This document shows positions 36,547 to 47,353 of a stretch of DNA of 64,000 bases, in pieces; the stretch's first letter is position 1; each line of letters opens with the position of its first letter. The position numbers were made by a program, and so were the translations under genes. The notes under the pieces were generated by a model. That model made no database searches, was not told where the DNA came from, and saw only the letters and a program-made list of their open reading frames with translations. The DNA is from Faecalibacterium langellae (GTDB taxonomy: Bacteria; Bacillota; Clostridia; Oscillospirales; Ruminococcaceae), in the NCBI RefSeq assembly GCF_002549775.1, contig NZ_NMTR01000021.1, positions 868,001 through 932,000 of the forward strand. Reading direction: 5' to 3'.

Positions 36547-36781
36547 TCCGCTTCGCTCTGCAATTCATTAAGGTAATTTTATTTTATACTTTCGTGTTTG
36601 GAGCGTCCTGCGGGACGCTCCAAACACATTTTCACGAGAAGGGCCCTTGCGGAGAAATGCATCTTTTCGCTTCGACCTTTCTTGTGAAAAAGAGGTTCAG
36701 AAAAATCCGCAGATTTTTCTTGAACCTCAAAATAAAAAAGAAAGATTCCTCTGAATATGGCCAGAGTGAAACGGCGGCCAT
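36547..36781 (+). repeat. Modular palindromic repeat, copy B (fullest copy)
   Basis: In order: box TCCGCTTCGCTCTG, AT run, 15-bp perfect stem with loop TGCG (36594-36627), ATTTTCACG, GCATCTTTTCGCTTCGACCT, a second hairpin with loop CGCA (36692-36728), AT run, and the terminal module ATGGCC...GGCCAT (36757-36781). Read on the minus strand the second hairpin is followed by TTTTTCAC and could terminate transcription. No gene is seen here. Confidence 0.65.
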
Positions 36782-36874
36782 TTCAAATGGTCTCTTCTTC
36801 CTCAAAAGTCATACCAAGCTCAGAAGCGCCAAAAATCCGAGAGCCTGTTTGTGCAGAATCGTCAGATTTGTCAA

Positions 36875-36903
36875 TTGCGTTTTTGCCTGGCAGAGACTAT
36901 AAT
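36875..36903 (+). promoter_or_regulatory. Promoter upstream of GSIII
   Basis: TTGCGT (36875-36880), 17 bases, perfect TATAAT (36898-36903). The start site near 36910 is only about ten bases before a terminator-like hairpin. Confidence 0.65.
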
Positions 36904-36918
36904 CAAACCATAGACAGC

Positions 36919-36960
36919 AACGGCGCTGTGGGTCACCTCCTGACTCGCAGCGCCGTTTTT
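36919..36960 (+). terminator. Terminator-type leader hairpin before GSIII (attenuator or small RNA)
   Basis: AACGGCGCTG pairs with CAGCGCCGTT and ends in TTTTTG. Inside, GTCA-CCTCC-TGAC makes a small hairpin whose loop is complementary to a Shine-Dalgarno sequence. The RNA from the adjacent promoter would be about 50 bases if terminated here. It could be an attenuator for GSIII or an independent antisense-type RNA. Confidence 0.6.
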
Positions 36961-37055
36961 GTTAGAAAGGCTTTCGTGCTTTGGGGTGCGGCATTGCGGC
37001 AAACCAAACGTAGACGGAAGGGAAAGAAAATAAGATCAAGTAAGGAGTAGGATTT

Positions 37056-39143
<2,088 letters not shown>

Positions 39144-39225
39144 TCGCAAAACAGCGTAACCGAATAGCATCCGTAGGCTGCGGAATCTAAAATTTGCCAT
39201 TCTCCTTTTCCTATTTCTTACACCA

Positions 39226-39273
39226 GCCTAAAGACCTGCTCCCATTCTGAGGGCAGGCCTTTAGGCGTTTTTA
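39226..39273 (+). terminator. Terminator between GSIII and GSI, possibly an attenuator of glnA
   Basis: GCCTAAAG-A-CCTGC pairs with GCAGG-C-CTTTAGGC and is followed by GTTTTTATTT. It ends only 18 bases before the glnA start, and no clear promoter is seen between it and glnA. Confidence 0.75.
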
Positions 39274-39291
39274 TTTGAAAGGGAAATTCTT

Positions 39292-40611
39292 ATGAGTTAT
39301 TCGACCCAACAGGACATCCTGGATTTCGTGGAGGACAACAACGTCAAATTCGTCCGTTTCGCCTTCTGCGATATCTTTGGCACCCAGAAGAACATTGCCG
39401 TGCTGGCCAGCGACCTGCCCAAGGCCCTGGAAGACGGTGTCTGCTTCGACGGCAGCTCCATCGCCGGTTTCATGCATGTGGAAGAAAGCGACCTTGTGCT
39501 GCGGCCGGACCTGTCCACCGTGACCATCCTGCCCTGGCGGCCCACCGAGGGCCGGGTGATGCAGTTCTTCTGCGATGTGGAAAAGCCGGACGGCGCGGCC
39601 TTCGGCGGCAACTGCCGCGGCTTTCTGCGCAGCATGAACCGCAAGTTCAAAAAGCTGGGCCTCACCTGCAACGTGGGTGCCGAGTGCGAGTTCTATCTGT
39701 TCGAGAACGACGACCGAGGCCGCCCCACCCGCATCCCCATCGACTTCGGCGGCTACTTTGACGTGGCCCCGCTGGACGCAGGTGAAAACATCCGCCGCGA
39801 CATCTGCCTGACCATGGAGCAGATGGGCATGAGCCCCCAGCACAGCCACCACGAGAGCGGCAACGGCCAGAACGAGATCGACTGCCACCATGCAGGTCCC
39901 CTCAAGACCGCCGACAATGTGATGATGTTCAAGCAGATCGTGCGCGCCATTGCCATGCGCAGCGGCCTGCACGCCAGCTTTCTGCCCAAGCCCCTGCCGG
40001 ACCAGGCGGGCAGCGGCCTGCACATCAATCTGTCGCTCTACATGGACGGCCGCAACCTGTTCGAAGGCGATATTGCCCCGGACAGCATCGCAGGCAGCTT
40101 CATGGCCGGTGTGCTGGCCCACAGCCGGGAGCTGACCGTGTTCACCAATCCTCTGCCCAACAGCTACCAGCGCTTTGGTTGCGACGAAGCACCCCGCTAT
40201 GTGAGCTGGAGCCGCCAGAACCGCAGCCAGCTGGTGCGCATCCCGCAGGTGAAGGGCGACAACTGCCGCATGGAGCTGCGCAGCCCGGACCCCGCCTGCA
40301 ACCCGTATCTGGCCATCGGCCTGGTGCTGGCCGCCGGGCTGGACGGCATCGAGAACCGCATGGTGCTGCAGGCACCTGTGAACCGCAACCTGTTCCACCC
40401 CGCCGAGGCGGAAGGCCTGGGCCTTGAGACCCTGCCTGCCAGCCTGGAGGAGGCCGTGCAGGCCGCACAGGAAAGCGAATTTTTGCACCGGGTGCTGCCG
40501 GATGAGCTGGCCGCCCGCTACTTCACCGAGGAACTCAAGCGCTGCGAAGCTCTGAAAAACGCTGCCGACCCCGCCGAGTATGAGCGCGTCCATTATTTCA
40601 ACGCCATCTGA
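39292..40611 (+). CDS. glnA: Glutamine synthetase, type I
   Basis: A 439-residue GSI-alpha-sized enzyme. Motifs: DGSSIAGF (Asp-50-type loop), AECEFYLF, the ammonia/glutamate site HHESGNGQNEID, GSGLHINLSL, NSYQRFGCDEAPRYVSW and the ATP-site RMELRSPDPACNPYL. The C-terminal adenylylation region seen in the beta type is not evident, so regulation by feedback or by the ANTAR partner is more likely. Two glutamine synthetases in tandem suggest different ammonia conditions. Confidence 0.94.
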   Translation: MSYSTQQDILDFVEDNNVKFVRFAFCDIFGTQKNIAVLASDLPKALEDGVCFDGSSIAGFMHVEESDLVLRPDLSTVTILPWRPTEGRVMQFFCDVEKPDGAAFGGNCRGFLRSMNRKFKKLGLTCNVGAECEFYLFENDDRGRPTRIPIDFGGYFDVAPLDAGENIRRDICLTMEQMGMSPQHSHHESGNGQNEIDCHHAGPLKTADNVMMFKQIVRAIAMRSGLHASFLPKPLPDQAGSGLHINLSLYMDGRNLFEGDIAPDSIAGSFMAGVLAHSRELTVFTNPLPNSYQRFGCDEAPRYVSWSRQNRSQLVRIPQVKGDNCRMELRSPDPACNPYLAIGLVLAAGLDGIENRMVLQAPVNRNLFHPAEAEGLGLETLPASLEEAVQAAQESEFLHRVLPDELAARYFTEELKRCEALKNAADPAEYERVHYFNAI

Positions 40612-40650
40612 CCCCTATCCAAAAGCGTATAGGAGAAAGGAGCGAAGGAA

Positions 40651-41229
40651 ATGGGACGTGCACTGATCGTAAGCGCCGGTGCAAGCTCCAACGAGTACAT
40701 CTCCGCGCGGCTGACCGAGATGGGCTACAGCCGCCCGGTGATCATTCCAAGCGGAGCCGAAGCCCGGCGGCGCATGACCGAATCGGACTTTGAGCTGATC
40801 GTGGTCAACTCTCCCCTGCCCGATGAATTCGGGCACGAAGTGTGCATCAATGCCGTAGAGAAAACGGATGCCGGTGTGGTGTTTCTGGTCAAAGCAGCAC
40901 AGGCCGACCAGCTGATGGGCCCCCTGAGCGATCAGGGCGTGCTGCTGCTGTCAAAGCCCTTCAACACGGCGTTCTTCATGCAGGTGATGCACATGGCGGA
41001 AGCCAGCAACCACCGGTTGCAGCGCGCCCGGCAGGAGAATGCCCGCCTGCAGGAAAAGATCGCGCAGGTGCGGCTGGTGAGCCGGGCAAAATGCTGCCTT
41101 GTGGAGCACGAACAGATGACCGAGGCCGAAGCGCACCGTTATATTGAAAAGCAGGCCATGGACACCCGCCGTGACCGCACCGAAATTGCCCAGGAAATCC
41201 TTGAAAATTATGAGGACATGGGTGTATAA
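40651..41229 (+). CDS. ANTAR-domain RNA-binding antiterminator with a degenerate receiver domain
   Basis: A 192-residue protein. Residues 1-115 have the receiver fold, but the strand that should end in the phosphorylated aspartate reads ELIVVNSPLPDEFG, so that residue is Asn/Ser and phosphorylation at that position is unlikely. The switch lysine remains (LLSKPF). A short coiled coil (RARQENARLQEKIAQV) leads to the C-terminal three-helix ANTAR domain (MTEAEAHRYIEKQAMDTRRDRTEIAQEIL). ANTAR proteins bind paired RNA hairpins and prevent termination, typically in nitrogen genes. Position next to two glutamine synthetases suggests their leaders as targets. Confidence 0.87.
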   Translation: MGRALIVSAGASSNEYISARLTEMGYSRPVIIPSGAEARRRMTESDFELIVVNSPLPDEFGHEVCINAVEKTDAGVVFLVKAAQADQLMGPLSDQGVLLLSKPFNTAFFMQVMHMAEASNHRLQRARQENARLQEKIAQVRLVSRAKCCLVEHEQMTEAEAHRYIEKQAMDTRRDRTEIAQEILENYEDMGV

Positions 41230-41280
41230 TATTGGATTGGGAAAGAACCTCAAAAAGGAAAAAATAGAGGAGGACATTTT

Positions 41281-42924
41281 ATGGCAGAAAAACAGACCAA
41301 ATTTATTTTCGTCACCGGCGGCGTCGTGTCGGGCCTTGGCAAGGGCATCACGGCTGCTTCGCTGGGCCGCCTGCTGAAGTGCCGCGGCCTGAAGGTGGCC
41401 AGCCAGAAGCTGGACCCCTATGTGAACGTGGACCCCGGCACCATGAGCCCCCTGCAGCACGGTGAGGTGTTCGTCACCGACGACGGCACCGAGACCGACC
41501 TGGACCTGGGCCACTATGAGCGCTTCATCGACGAAAACCTGAACAAATATTCCAACCTGACCACCGGCAAGGTGTACTGGAACGTGCTGAACAAGGAGCG
41601 CCAGGGCGCTTACCTCGGCCAGACCGTGCAGATCATCCCCCACATCACCAACGAGATCAAGAGCTACATCTACAATCTGGCTTCCTCCACCGAAGCCGAT
41701 GTGGTCATCACCGAGATCGGCGGCACCACCGGCGATATCGAGAGCCAGCCCTTCCTGGAGGCCATCCGTCAGGTGGGCCTGGAGCAGGGCCGGGACAACT
41801 GCTGCTTCATCCATGTGGTGCTGGTGCCTTACATTTCCGGCTCGGACGAGTACAAATCCAAGCCTGCCCAGCACTCGGTCAAGGAGCTGCAGGGCATGGG
41901 CGTGAACCCGGATATCATCATCCTGCGTGCCGACGGCAGCGTGGGCGGCGAGATCCGCCGCAAGATCAGCACCTTCTGCAACGTAAAGCCGGAGTGCGTC
42001 ATTGAGAACCTGACCATGCCCAGCCTCTACCAGTGCCCGCTGATGCTGCACACCAACGGTCTGGACGACGTGGTTGTGAAGAAGCTGAAGCTGGACGTGC
42101 CCCCTGCCGACCTGACCGAGTGGAAGCAGGTGGTGAGCCGCATTGCCACCCGCAGCAAGACCTGCAGCATTGCACTGGTGGGCAAGTACGTCAAGCTGCA
42201 CGATGCTTACCTCTCCGTGATGGAAAGCCTGTACCACGCCGGGTTTGAGAACGACAGCCAGGTGGAGATCCGCTGGGTGGAAAGCGAGGACCTGACCGAT
42301 CAGGCCGCCTGCAAGGAAGCCTTTGCGGACGTGGACGGCATCATCGTGCCCGGCGGCTTTGGCGACCGCGGCATTGAGGGCATGATCCAGGCCGCACAGT
42401 ACGCCCGCGAGAACCATGTGCCCTACTTTGGCATCTGCCTGGGCATGCAGATCATGGTGATGGAGTTTGCCCGCGGTGTGCTGGGCTACAAGGACGCCAA
42501 CTCCAGCGAGTTCACGCCGGACGGTGCCCACAACGTCATCTCCCTGATGCCGGACCAGCAGGGCAACATCCCCAAGGGCGGCACCATGCGTCTGGGCAAG
42601 TATCCCTGCGCCGTCAAGCCCGGCACCAAAATGGCCGAGTGCTACGGTGAGGCCGAGATCTGGGAGCGCCACCGCCACCGTTACGAGTTCAACAACGACT
42701 TCCGTCAGGAGATGGAAAACGCCGGACTGGTCATTTCCGGCACCAGCCCGGACGGCCGTCTGGTGGAGACCGTGGAGCTGCCCGGCCGCGACTTCCATCT
42801 GGGTGCCCAGTTCCACCCCGAGTTCAAGAGCCGCCCGAACCACGCGCACCCCCTGTTCAAGGGTTTCATCGCCGCAGCTCTGAAGTTCCGCGCCAGCGAG
42901 CAGCGCAGCCTGCTGCACATGTGA
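41281..42924 (+). CDS. pyrG: CTP synthase
   Basis: PyrG converts UTP to CTP with glutamine as nitrogen donor. The 547-residue protein has the synthetase domain ([41 protein letters not shown]) and a class I amidotransferase domain with GICLGMQ and QFHPEF. GAGGAGG lies seven bases before the ATG. It follows the ANTAR gene by 51 bases with no terminator between, so glutamine-using CTP synthesis may be transcribed with the nitrogen genes. Confidence 0.97.
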   Translation: MAEKQTKFIFVTGGVVSGLGKGITAASLGRLLKCRGLKVASQKLDPYVNVDPGTMSPLQHGEVFVTDDGTETDLDLGHYERFIDENLNKYSNLTTGKVYWNVLNKERQGAYLGQTVQIIPHITNEIKSYIYNLASSTEADVVITEIGGTTGDIESQPFLEAIRQVGLEQGRDNCCFIHVVLVPYISGSDEYKSKPAQHSVKELQGMGVNPDIIILRADGSVGGEIRRKISTFCNVKPECVIENLTMPSLYQCPLMLHTNGLDDVVVKKLKLDVPPADLTEWKQVVSRIATRSKTCSIALVGKYVKLHDAYLSVMESLYHAGFENDSQVEIRWVESEDLTDQAACKEAFADVDGIIVPGGFGDRGIEGMIQAAQYARENHVPYFGICLGMQIMVMEFARGVLGYKDANSSEFTPDGAHNVISLMPDQQGNIPKGGTMRLGKYPCAVKPGTKMAECYGEAEIWERHRHRYEFNNDFRQEMENAGLVISGTSPDGRLVETVELPGRDFHLGAQFHPEFKSRPNHAHPLFKGFIAAALKFRASEQRSLLHM

Positions 42925-42930
42925 TCCGTG

Positions 42931-42970
42931 AAAAGAGTGCCATGCCGAAACGCATGGCATTCTTTTTTTG
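42931..42970 (+). terminator. Intrinsic terminator after pyrG
   Basis: AAGAGTGCCATGC pairs with GCATGGCATTCTT and ends in TTTTTTTG. Confidence 0.85.
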
Positions 42971-43017
42971 CCCGGCGTTCATCCGGGCTTTCGGCCCCCT
43001 GCATTGCCCGCCAAGCC

Positions 43018-43046
43018 TTGCAAATCCGGCCGGATTGTGGTATGCT
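43018..43046 (+). promoter_or_regulatory. Promoter of the thiamine genes
   Basis: TTGCAA (43018-43023), 17 bases, TATGCT (43041-43046). Confidence 0.6.
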
Positions 43047-43050
43047 GAGA

Positions 43051-43148
43051 GCGGTAAATAAGGGAGTCTGCCAAAGCAGGCTGAGAGTGGGCTGTGTCGC
43101 CCAGACCTGTGACCTGATTTGGATCATGCCAACGTAGGGAAATACCGC
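43051..43148 (+). promoter_or_regulatory. TPP riboswitch (THI element)
   Basis: The conserved blocks GGGAGTCT, GGCTGAGAGTGGG, CCCAGACC, ACCTGATTTGGATCATGCCA and CGTAGGGAA are in order, and GCGGTA pairs with TACCGC as P1. It binds thiamine pyrophosphate and shuts off thiD-tenA. Confidence 0.95.
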
Positions 43149-43169
43149 TGCAGCTTTGAACACCAAAGG

Positions 43170-43211
43170 TGCGGGCATGTCTTTACGGGCATGTCCGCAT
43201 CTTTTATTTTT
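43170..43211 (+). terminator. Riboswitch-controlled terminator
   Basis: TGCGGGCATG pairs with CATGTCCGCA and is followed by TCTTTTATTTTTA, giving a transcription-termination expression platform for the TPP riboswitch. Confidence 0.75.
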
Positions 43212-43232
43212 ATACAAAGGAAGTTGTGACAG

Positions 43233-44033
43233 ATGAAAACAGCATTGACCATTGCCGGCAGCGATTCCAGCGGCGGCGCAGGCATCCAGGCCGATATCAA
43301 GACCATGACCGCCAACGGCGTGTTTGCCATGAGCGCCATCACCGCCCTCACGGCCCAGAACACCACCGGCGTCACCGATATCTTTGAGACCACCCCGAAG
43401 TTCCTGGGCGAGCAGATCGACGCCATCTTCACCGATATCTACCCCGATGCCGTCAAGATCGGCATGGTGTCCTCGGCGGAGCTGATCGGCGTCATTGCCG
43501 AAAAGCTCAAGGCTTACGATGCAAAGCATATCGTGGTGGACCCCGTGATGGTGGCCACCTCCGGCTCCAAGCTGCTGCGGGACGACGCCGTGCAGGCTCT
43601 GACCGAAAAGCTGCTGCCCATGGCCGAGGTGCTCACCCCGAACATCCCGGAGGCAGAGATCCTCTCCGGCATGACCATCACCGACGCCGCCGGGATGGAA
43701 GCTGCGGCCAAGCGCATCAGCGAGAAGTACGGCTGCGCTGTGCTGTGCAAGGGCGGCCACCAGATCAACGACGCCGACGACCTGCTGTGGCGGGACGGCT
43801 GTGGCAAGTGGTTCCACGGCAAGCGCATTGCGAACCCCAACACCCACGGCACCGGCTGCACCCTTTCCAGCGCCATTGCGTCCAACCTGGCCAAGGGCTA
43901 TGATCTGGACACCTCGGTGGAGCGTGCCAAGGCCTACATTTCCGGCTGCCTGTCTGCCATGCTGGACCTGGGCCACGGCTCCGGCCCGATGGACCACATG
44001 TTTGCTCTGAAAGGAGAGTTCGTTCGTGAGTAA
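43233..44033 (+). CDS. thiD: Hydroxymethylpyrimidine/phosphomethylpyrimidine kinase
   Basis: ThiD phosphorylates the pyrimidine precursor of thiamine twice. The 266-residue ribokinase-fold protein has AGSDSSGGAGIQADIKT at the start, PVMVATSGSKLL, LTPNIPEAEIL and the C-terminal anion hole motif NTHGTGCTLSSAIASNLAKG. AAGGAAG lies nine bases before the ATG. It overlaps tenA by eight bases and is under the TPP riboswitch. Confidence 0.95.
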   Translation: MKTALTIAGSDSSGGAGIQADIKTMTANGVFAMSAITALTAQNTTGVTDIFETTPKFLGEQIDAIFTDIYPDAVKIGMVSSAELIGVIAEKLKAYDAKHIVVDPVMVATSGSKLLRDDAVQALTEKLLPMAEVLTPNIPEAEILSGMTITDAAGMEAAAKRISEKYGCAVLCKGGHQINDADDLLWRDGCGKWFHGKRIANPNTHGTGCTLSSAIASNLAKGYDLDTSVERAKAYISGCLSAMLDLGHGSGPMDHMFALKGEFVRE

Positions 44034-44703
44034 GACGCCTTTTGTGGATGCACTGGTGCAGGAGAGCCTGCCCATCTGGCAGCAGTGCCTGGATTCGGAC
44101 TTTCTGCGCGGGCTGGAGGCCGGCACGCTGGACGAGGACTGTTTCAAGGGCTACATCGTGGATGACAGCCTGTACCTGCGGGAATACGCCCGGGTGTTTG
44201 CCTGGGGTATGACCAAGGCGCAGACCATGGCTGCCATGCGCAACTACTACTCCCTGCTCTCCTTTGTGAACGAGAACGAGGATGTAGCCCGCCTTCAGTA
44301 TCTCAAGCGCTACGGCCTGACCGACGACGACATCCAGAGCCTGCCGCAGCGCCCTGCAAACCGCGCCTACACCGATTACATGATCGAGGCCACAAAGAAC
44401 GGTGAGGGCGAAGCCGAGTGCATTGCAGCCGTGCTGCCCTGCATGCTGAGCTATTTCTGGATCTTCCGGCGGCTTCTGAAGCGCTCGCCCGGTGTGCTGG
44501 ATACGGTGTTTGGTCCGCTGGTGAAGGACTACGCCTCCGACGGCTACGGCGACGCCTGCCAAGCCTGGGCTGACTACGCGGAAAAAGCCTGCGCCGGCCT
44601 TTCGCCGGAGCGCGCTGCCCGCTGCCGCGAGATCTTCAAGGCCTGCTCGGAGTTTGAGCTGGGCTTCTGGCGCATGGCGAACCAGCCGCGCAGCGACCTC
44701 TGA
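44026..44703 (+). CDS. tenA: TenA family thiaminase/aminopyrimidine aminohydrolase
   Basis: TenA releases hydroxymethylpyrimidine from degraded thiamine, which ThiD then uses. The 225-residue helical protein has YIVDDSLYLREYARVF, the AVLPCMLSYFWIF segment with the catalytic cysteine, and the late SEFELGFWRMA block with conserved glutamate. It starts with GTG inside the thiD end, after AAAGGAGAG. The pairing with thiD points to salvage of thiamine pieces; no thiC, thiE or thiM lies in the window. Confidence 0.9.
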   Translation: MSKTPFVDALVQESLPIWQQCLDSDFLRGLEAGTLDEDCFKGYIVDDSLYLREYARVFAWGMTKAQTMAAMRNYYSLLSFVNENEDVARLQYLKRYGLTDDDIQSLPQRPANRAYTDYMIEATKNGEGEAECIAAVLPCMLSYFWIFRRLLKRSPGVLDTVFGPLVKDYASDGYGDACQAWADYAEKACAGLSPERAARCREIFKACSEFELGFWRMANQPRSDL

Positions 44704-44736
44704 ACCATCAAAACCGCAAAAAATTGCCAAAAGCCC

Positions 44737-44767
44737 TTGACTTAAAGTAAACTTCAAGTACTACAAT
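44737..44767 (+). promoter_or_regulatory. MerR-type promoter with operator in a 19-base spacer
   Basis: TTGACT (44737-44742) and TACAAT (44762-44767) are 19 bases apart, the over-long spacing activated by MerR-family regulators. The palindrome ACTTAAAGT-AA-ACTTCAAGT (44740-44759) lies between the two boxes. No merR gene is in the window. Confidence 0.75.
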
Positions 44768-44835
44768 AAAGCTGTTGAAAATCGACCGGTTCCGGCCCGC
44801 CCGGGATCGGCCCATCGTCACAGGAGGCAGCTTTT

Positions 44836-45591
44836 ATGGAAAAGATCGTACAGACCGCTGGCCGCGATGCGCTGGGCGCATTCGCACCGGCATTTGCTCA
44901 CTACAACGACGACGTTCTCTTTGGCGAGAACTGGAACGATGATGCCATCGACCTGAAGACCCGCAGCATCCTCACCGTGGTTGCGCTGATGTCTTCCGGC
45001 GTGACCGATTCCTCGCTGAAGTATCACCTGCAGAACGCCAAGAACCACGGCGTGACCCAGAAGGAGATCGCCGCCATCATCACCCACGTTGCGTTTTACG
45101 TCGGCTGGCCCAAGGGCTGGGCCGTGTTCAACATGGCAAAGGAGATCTGGGCGGTGGAGCCGGAGGACGGCAGCGCCCGGGCAAAGCACCAGGCGTCCAT
45201 GGTGTTCCCCATCGGCGAGCCCAACGTGGCCTATGCGAAGTATTTTATCGGCCAGAGCTATCTGGCCCCCATCTCCACCCAGCAGGTGGGCATCCACAAC
45301 GTGACCTTTGAACCGGGCTGCCGCAACAACTGGCACATCCATCATGCAAAGACCGGCGGCGGCCAGATCCTCATCTGCGTGGCCGGCCGCGGCTACTACC
45401 AGGAGGAAGGCAAGCCCACCGTGGAGCTGAACCCCGGCGACTGCATCAACATCCCCGCCGAGGTCAAGCACTGGCACGGTGCCGCCCCAGACAGCTGGTT
45501 CTCCCACCTCGCCGTCGAGGTGCCCGGCACCGAGTGCTCCAACGAGTGGTGCGAGCCCGTCACCGATGAGGAGTACAGCAAGCTGAAGTAA
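44836..45591 (+). CDS. Carboxymuconolactone decarboxylase-like and cupin domain fusion
   Basis: A 251-residue protein. Residues 1-110 form a CMD domain (LKTRSILTVVALMSSG, then ITHVAFYVGWPKGW) without the CxxC of the AhpD peroxidase group. Residues 150-240 form a cupin with metal ligands in WHIHHAKTGGGQIL and VKHWHG. Such CMD-cupin proteins are common in gut anaerobes and are of unsettled function, often linked to aldehyde or quinone stress. AGGAGG lies eight bases before the ATG. The MerR-type promoter suggests induction by a small reactive compound. Confidence 0.85.
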   Translation: MEKIVQTAGRDALGAFAPAFAHYNDDVLFGENWNDDAIDLKTRSILTVVALMSSGVTDSSLKYHLQNAKNHGVTQKEIAAIITHVAFYVGWPKGWAVFNMAKEIWAVEPEDGSARAKHQASMVFPIGEPNVAYAKYFIGQSYLAPISTQQVGIHNVTFEPGCRNNWHIHHAKTGGGQILICVAGRGYYQEEGKPTVELNPGDCINIPAEVKHWHGAAPDSWFSHLAVEVPGTECSNEWCEPVTDEEYSKLK

Positions 45592-45634
45592 GCTGCACGC
45601 CTGCCCTCCCCTGTCGGCTGGCAAATAAATGCAG

Positions 45635-45684
45635 AAAACCGCCCCGCTGAAAGTAAGACGCTTTCAGTGGGGCGGTTTGTTTTG
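45635..45684. terminator. Bidirectional terminator between the CMD-cupin gene and guaA
   Basis: AAACCGCCCC-CTGAAAG pairs with CTTTCAG-GGGGCGGTTT; TTTGTTTTG follows on the plus strand and an A-run serves the other strand. Confidence 0.85.
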
Positions 45685-45705
45685 TAGTAAGGGGTTGTTC
45701 AGGGG

Positions 45706-47253
45706 TTACTCGAGCTCAATCGTTGCCGGCGGCTTACCGGTGCAATCGTAGAACACGCGGTTGACGTGCTTGACCTCATTGACGATGCGGCTGGTGACCG
45801 TGCCCAGAACATCCCAGGGCATGTTATAGCTCTCAGCGGTCATGAAATCGGTGGTAGTGACAGCGCGCAGAGCCACAGCATAGTCGTAGGTGCGCTCGTC
45901 GCCCATAACGCCCACGCTGCGCATATTAGTCAGGGCTGCGTAGTACTGGTTGATCTCCTTATCCAGACCGGCCTTCGCGATCTCCTCACGCCAGATGGCG
46001 TCGGCATCCTGCACGATGGCGACCTTCTCGGGGGTCACTTCGCCGATGATACGAATACCCAGGCCCGGGCCGGGGAACGGCTGACGGCTGACCAGATATT
46101 CCGGCAGGCCCAGTTCGCGGCCGACCTGACGCACCTCATCCTTGAACAGGTTGCGCAGGGGCTCCACCAGCTCCTTGAAGTCCACGGTGTCGGGCAGGCC
46201 GCCGACATTGTGGTGGCTCTTGATGACGGTGGACTCGCCGCCCAGACCGCTCTCGACCACGTCAGGATAAATGGTGCCCTGTGCCAAAAAATCGACCTTG
46301 CCGATCTTCTTGGCTTCTTCCTCGAACACGCGGATGAACTCCTCGCCGATGATCTTGCGCTTGCGCTCCGGCTCGGTGACGCCTGCCAGCTTGCTGAAGT
46401 AGCGCTCACGGGCATCCACGCAGACAAAGTTGATATCAAAGTTCGGGTTGCCGGGGCCGAACACCGCGCAGACTTCTTCCTTCTCGTTCTTGCGCAGCAG
46501 GCCGTGGTCCACGAACACGCAGGTCAGCTGCTTGCCCACGGCCTTTGCCAGCATGGCGGCCAGCACGGAAGAATCCACGCCGCCGGACAGTGCACACAAC
46601 ACCTTGCCGTCGCCGATCTCCTCGCGCAGAGCCTTGACGTTGTTCTCCACGAAGGAGTCCATCTTCCAGTCGCCGGTGCAGCCGCAGACGTTGTACACGA
46701 AGTTGTGCAGCATCTTCTTGCCCTCGGCAGTGTGCAGCACTTCCGGGTGGAACTGGATCGCATACAGGCCCTTCTCAGCGTTCTCTGCCGCTGCCACCGG
46801 GCAGTTGACCGTGTGGGCCGTGATCTTGAAGCCGGGCGCAGCCTGCTCGATGTAGTCATTGTGGCTCATCCAGCAGATCGTAGAAGGCTGAACATCCGCA
46901 AACATCTTGCTGCTGTTGTCCACAAAGACCTCAGTCTTGCCGTACTCGCGCTCCGGTGCGCGGCAGACGTGACCGCCCAGCAGATGCATCATCAGCTGGC
47001 TGCCGTAGCAGATGCCCAGCACAGGCACGCCCCAGTTGAAGATCTCGGGGTCGATCGTGGGGGAATCCTCCAGATAGACGCTGTTGGGGCCGCCGGTGAA
47101 GATGATGCCCTTGGGGTTCTTCGCCTTGATGACCGACAGATCGGTTTTATAGGAATAGATTTCACAGTAGACATTATTCTCGCGGACACGGCGCGCGATC
47201 AGCTGATTGTACTGGCCGCCAAAGTCCAGCACGATGACAGTTTCATGCTGCAT
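45706..47253 (-). CDS. guaA: GMP synthase (glutamine-hydrolysing)
   Basis: GuaA aminates XMP to GMP. The 515-residue protein has the amidotransferase domain ([17 protein letters not shown]; nucleophile GICYGSQ; QFHPEV), the ATP-pyrophosphatase loop [15 protein letters not shown] and the C-terminal dimer domain ending KPPATIELE. The ATG at 47253 follows GGGAGG. It is monocistronic with an extended -10 promoter. Confidence 0.97.
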   Translation of the reverse strand: MQHETVIVLDFGGQYNQLIARRVRENNVYCEIYSYKTDLSVIKAKNPKGIIFTGGPNSVYLEDSPTIDPEIFNWGVPVLGICYGSQLMMHLLGGHVCRAPEREYGKTEVFVDNSSKMFADVQPSTICWMSHNDYIEQAAPGFKITAHTVNCPVAAAENAEKGLYAIQFHPEVLHTAEGKKMLHNFVYNVCGCTGDWKMDSFVENNVKALREEIGDGKVLCALSGGVDSSVLAAMLAKAVGKQLTCVFVDHGLLRKNEKEEVCAVFGPGNPNFDINFVCVDARERYFSKLAGVTEPERKRKIIGEEFIRVFEEEAKKIGKVDFLAQGTIYPDVVESGLGGESTVIKSHHNVGGLPDTVDFKELVEPLRNLFKDEVRQVGRELGLPEYLVSRQPFPGPGLGIRIIGEVTPEKVAIVQDADAIWREEIAKAGLDKEINQYYAALTNMRSVGVMGDERTYDYAVALRAVTTTDFMTAESYNMPWDVLGTVTSRIVNEVKHVNRVFYDCTGKPPATIELE

Positions 47254-47300
47254 GATGTTCTCCTCCCTTTTCACTCAATGTGTTTTCTATAGATAGATTT

Positions 47301-47306
47301 AGTATA
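47301..47306 (-). promoter_or_regulatory. Extended -10 promoter for guaA
   Basis: On the minus strand TGCTATACT gives a TGn-extended -10 box; no good -35 is seen at 17 bases. Confidence 0.45.
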
Positions 47307-47353
47307 GCACATCTGACAAATAAAAGCGACATCATTTGTGAATTTTCCTGTTT

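Noticed and set aside
36904-37055. Glutamine-type riboswitch before GSIII
   Set aside because: I find no conserved glutamine riboswitch core; only a simple terminator-type hairpin is present.
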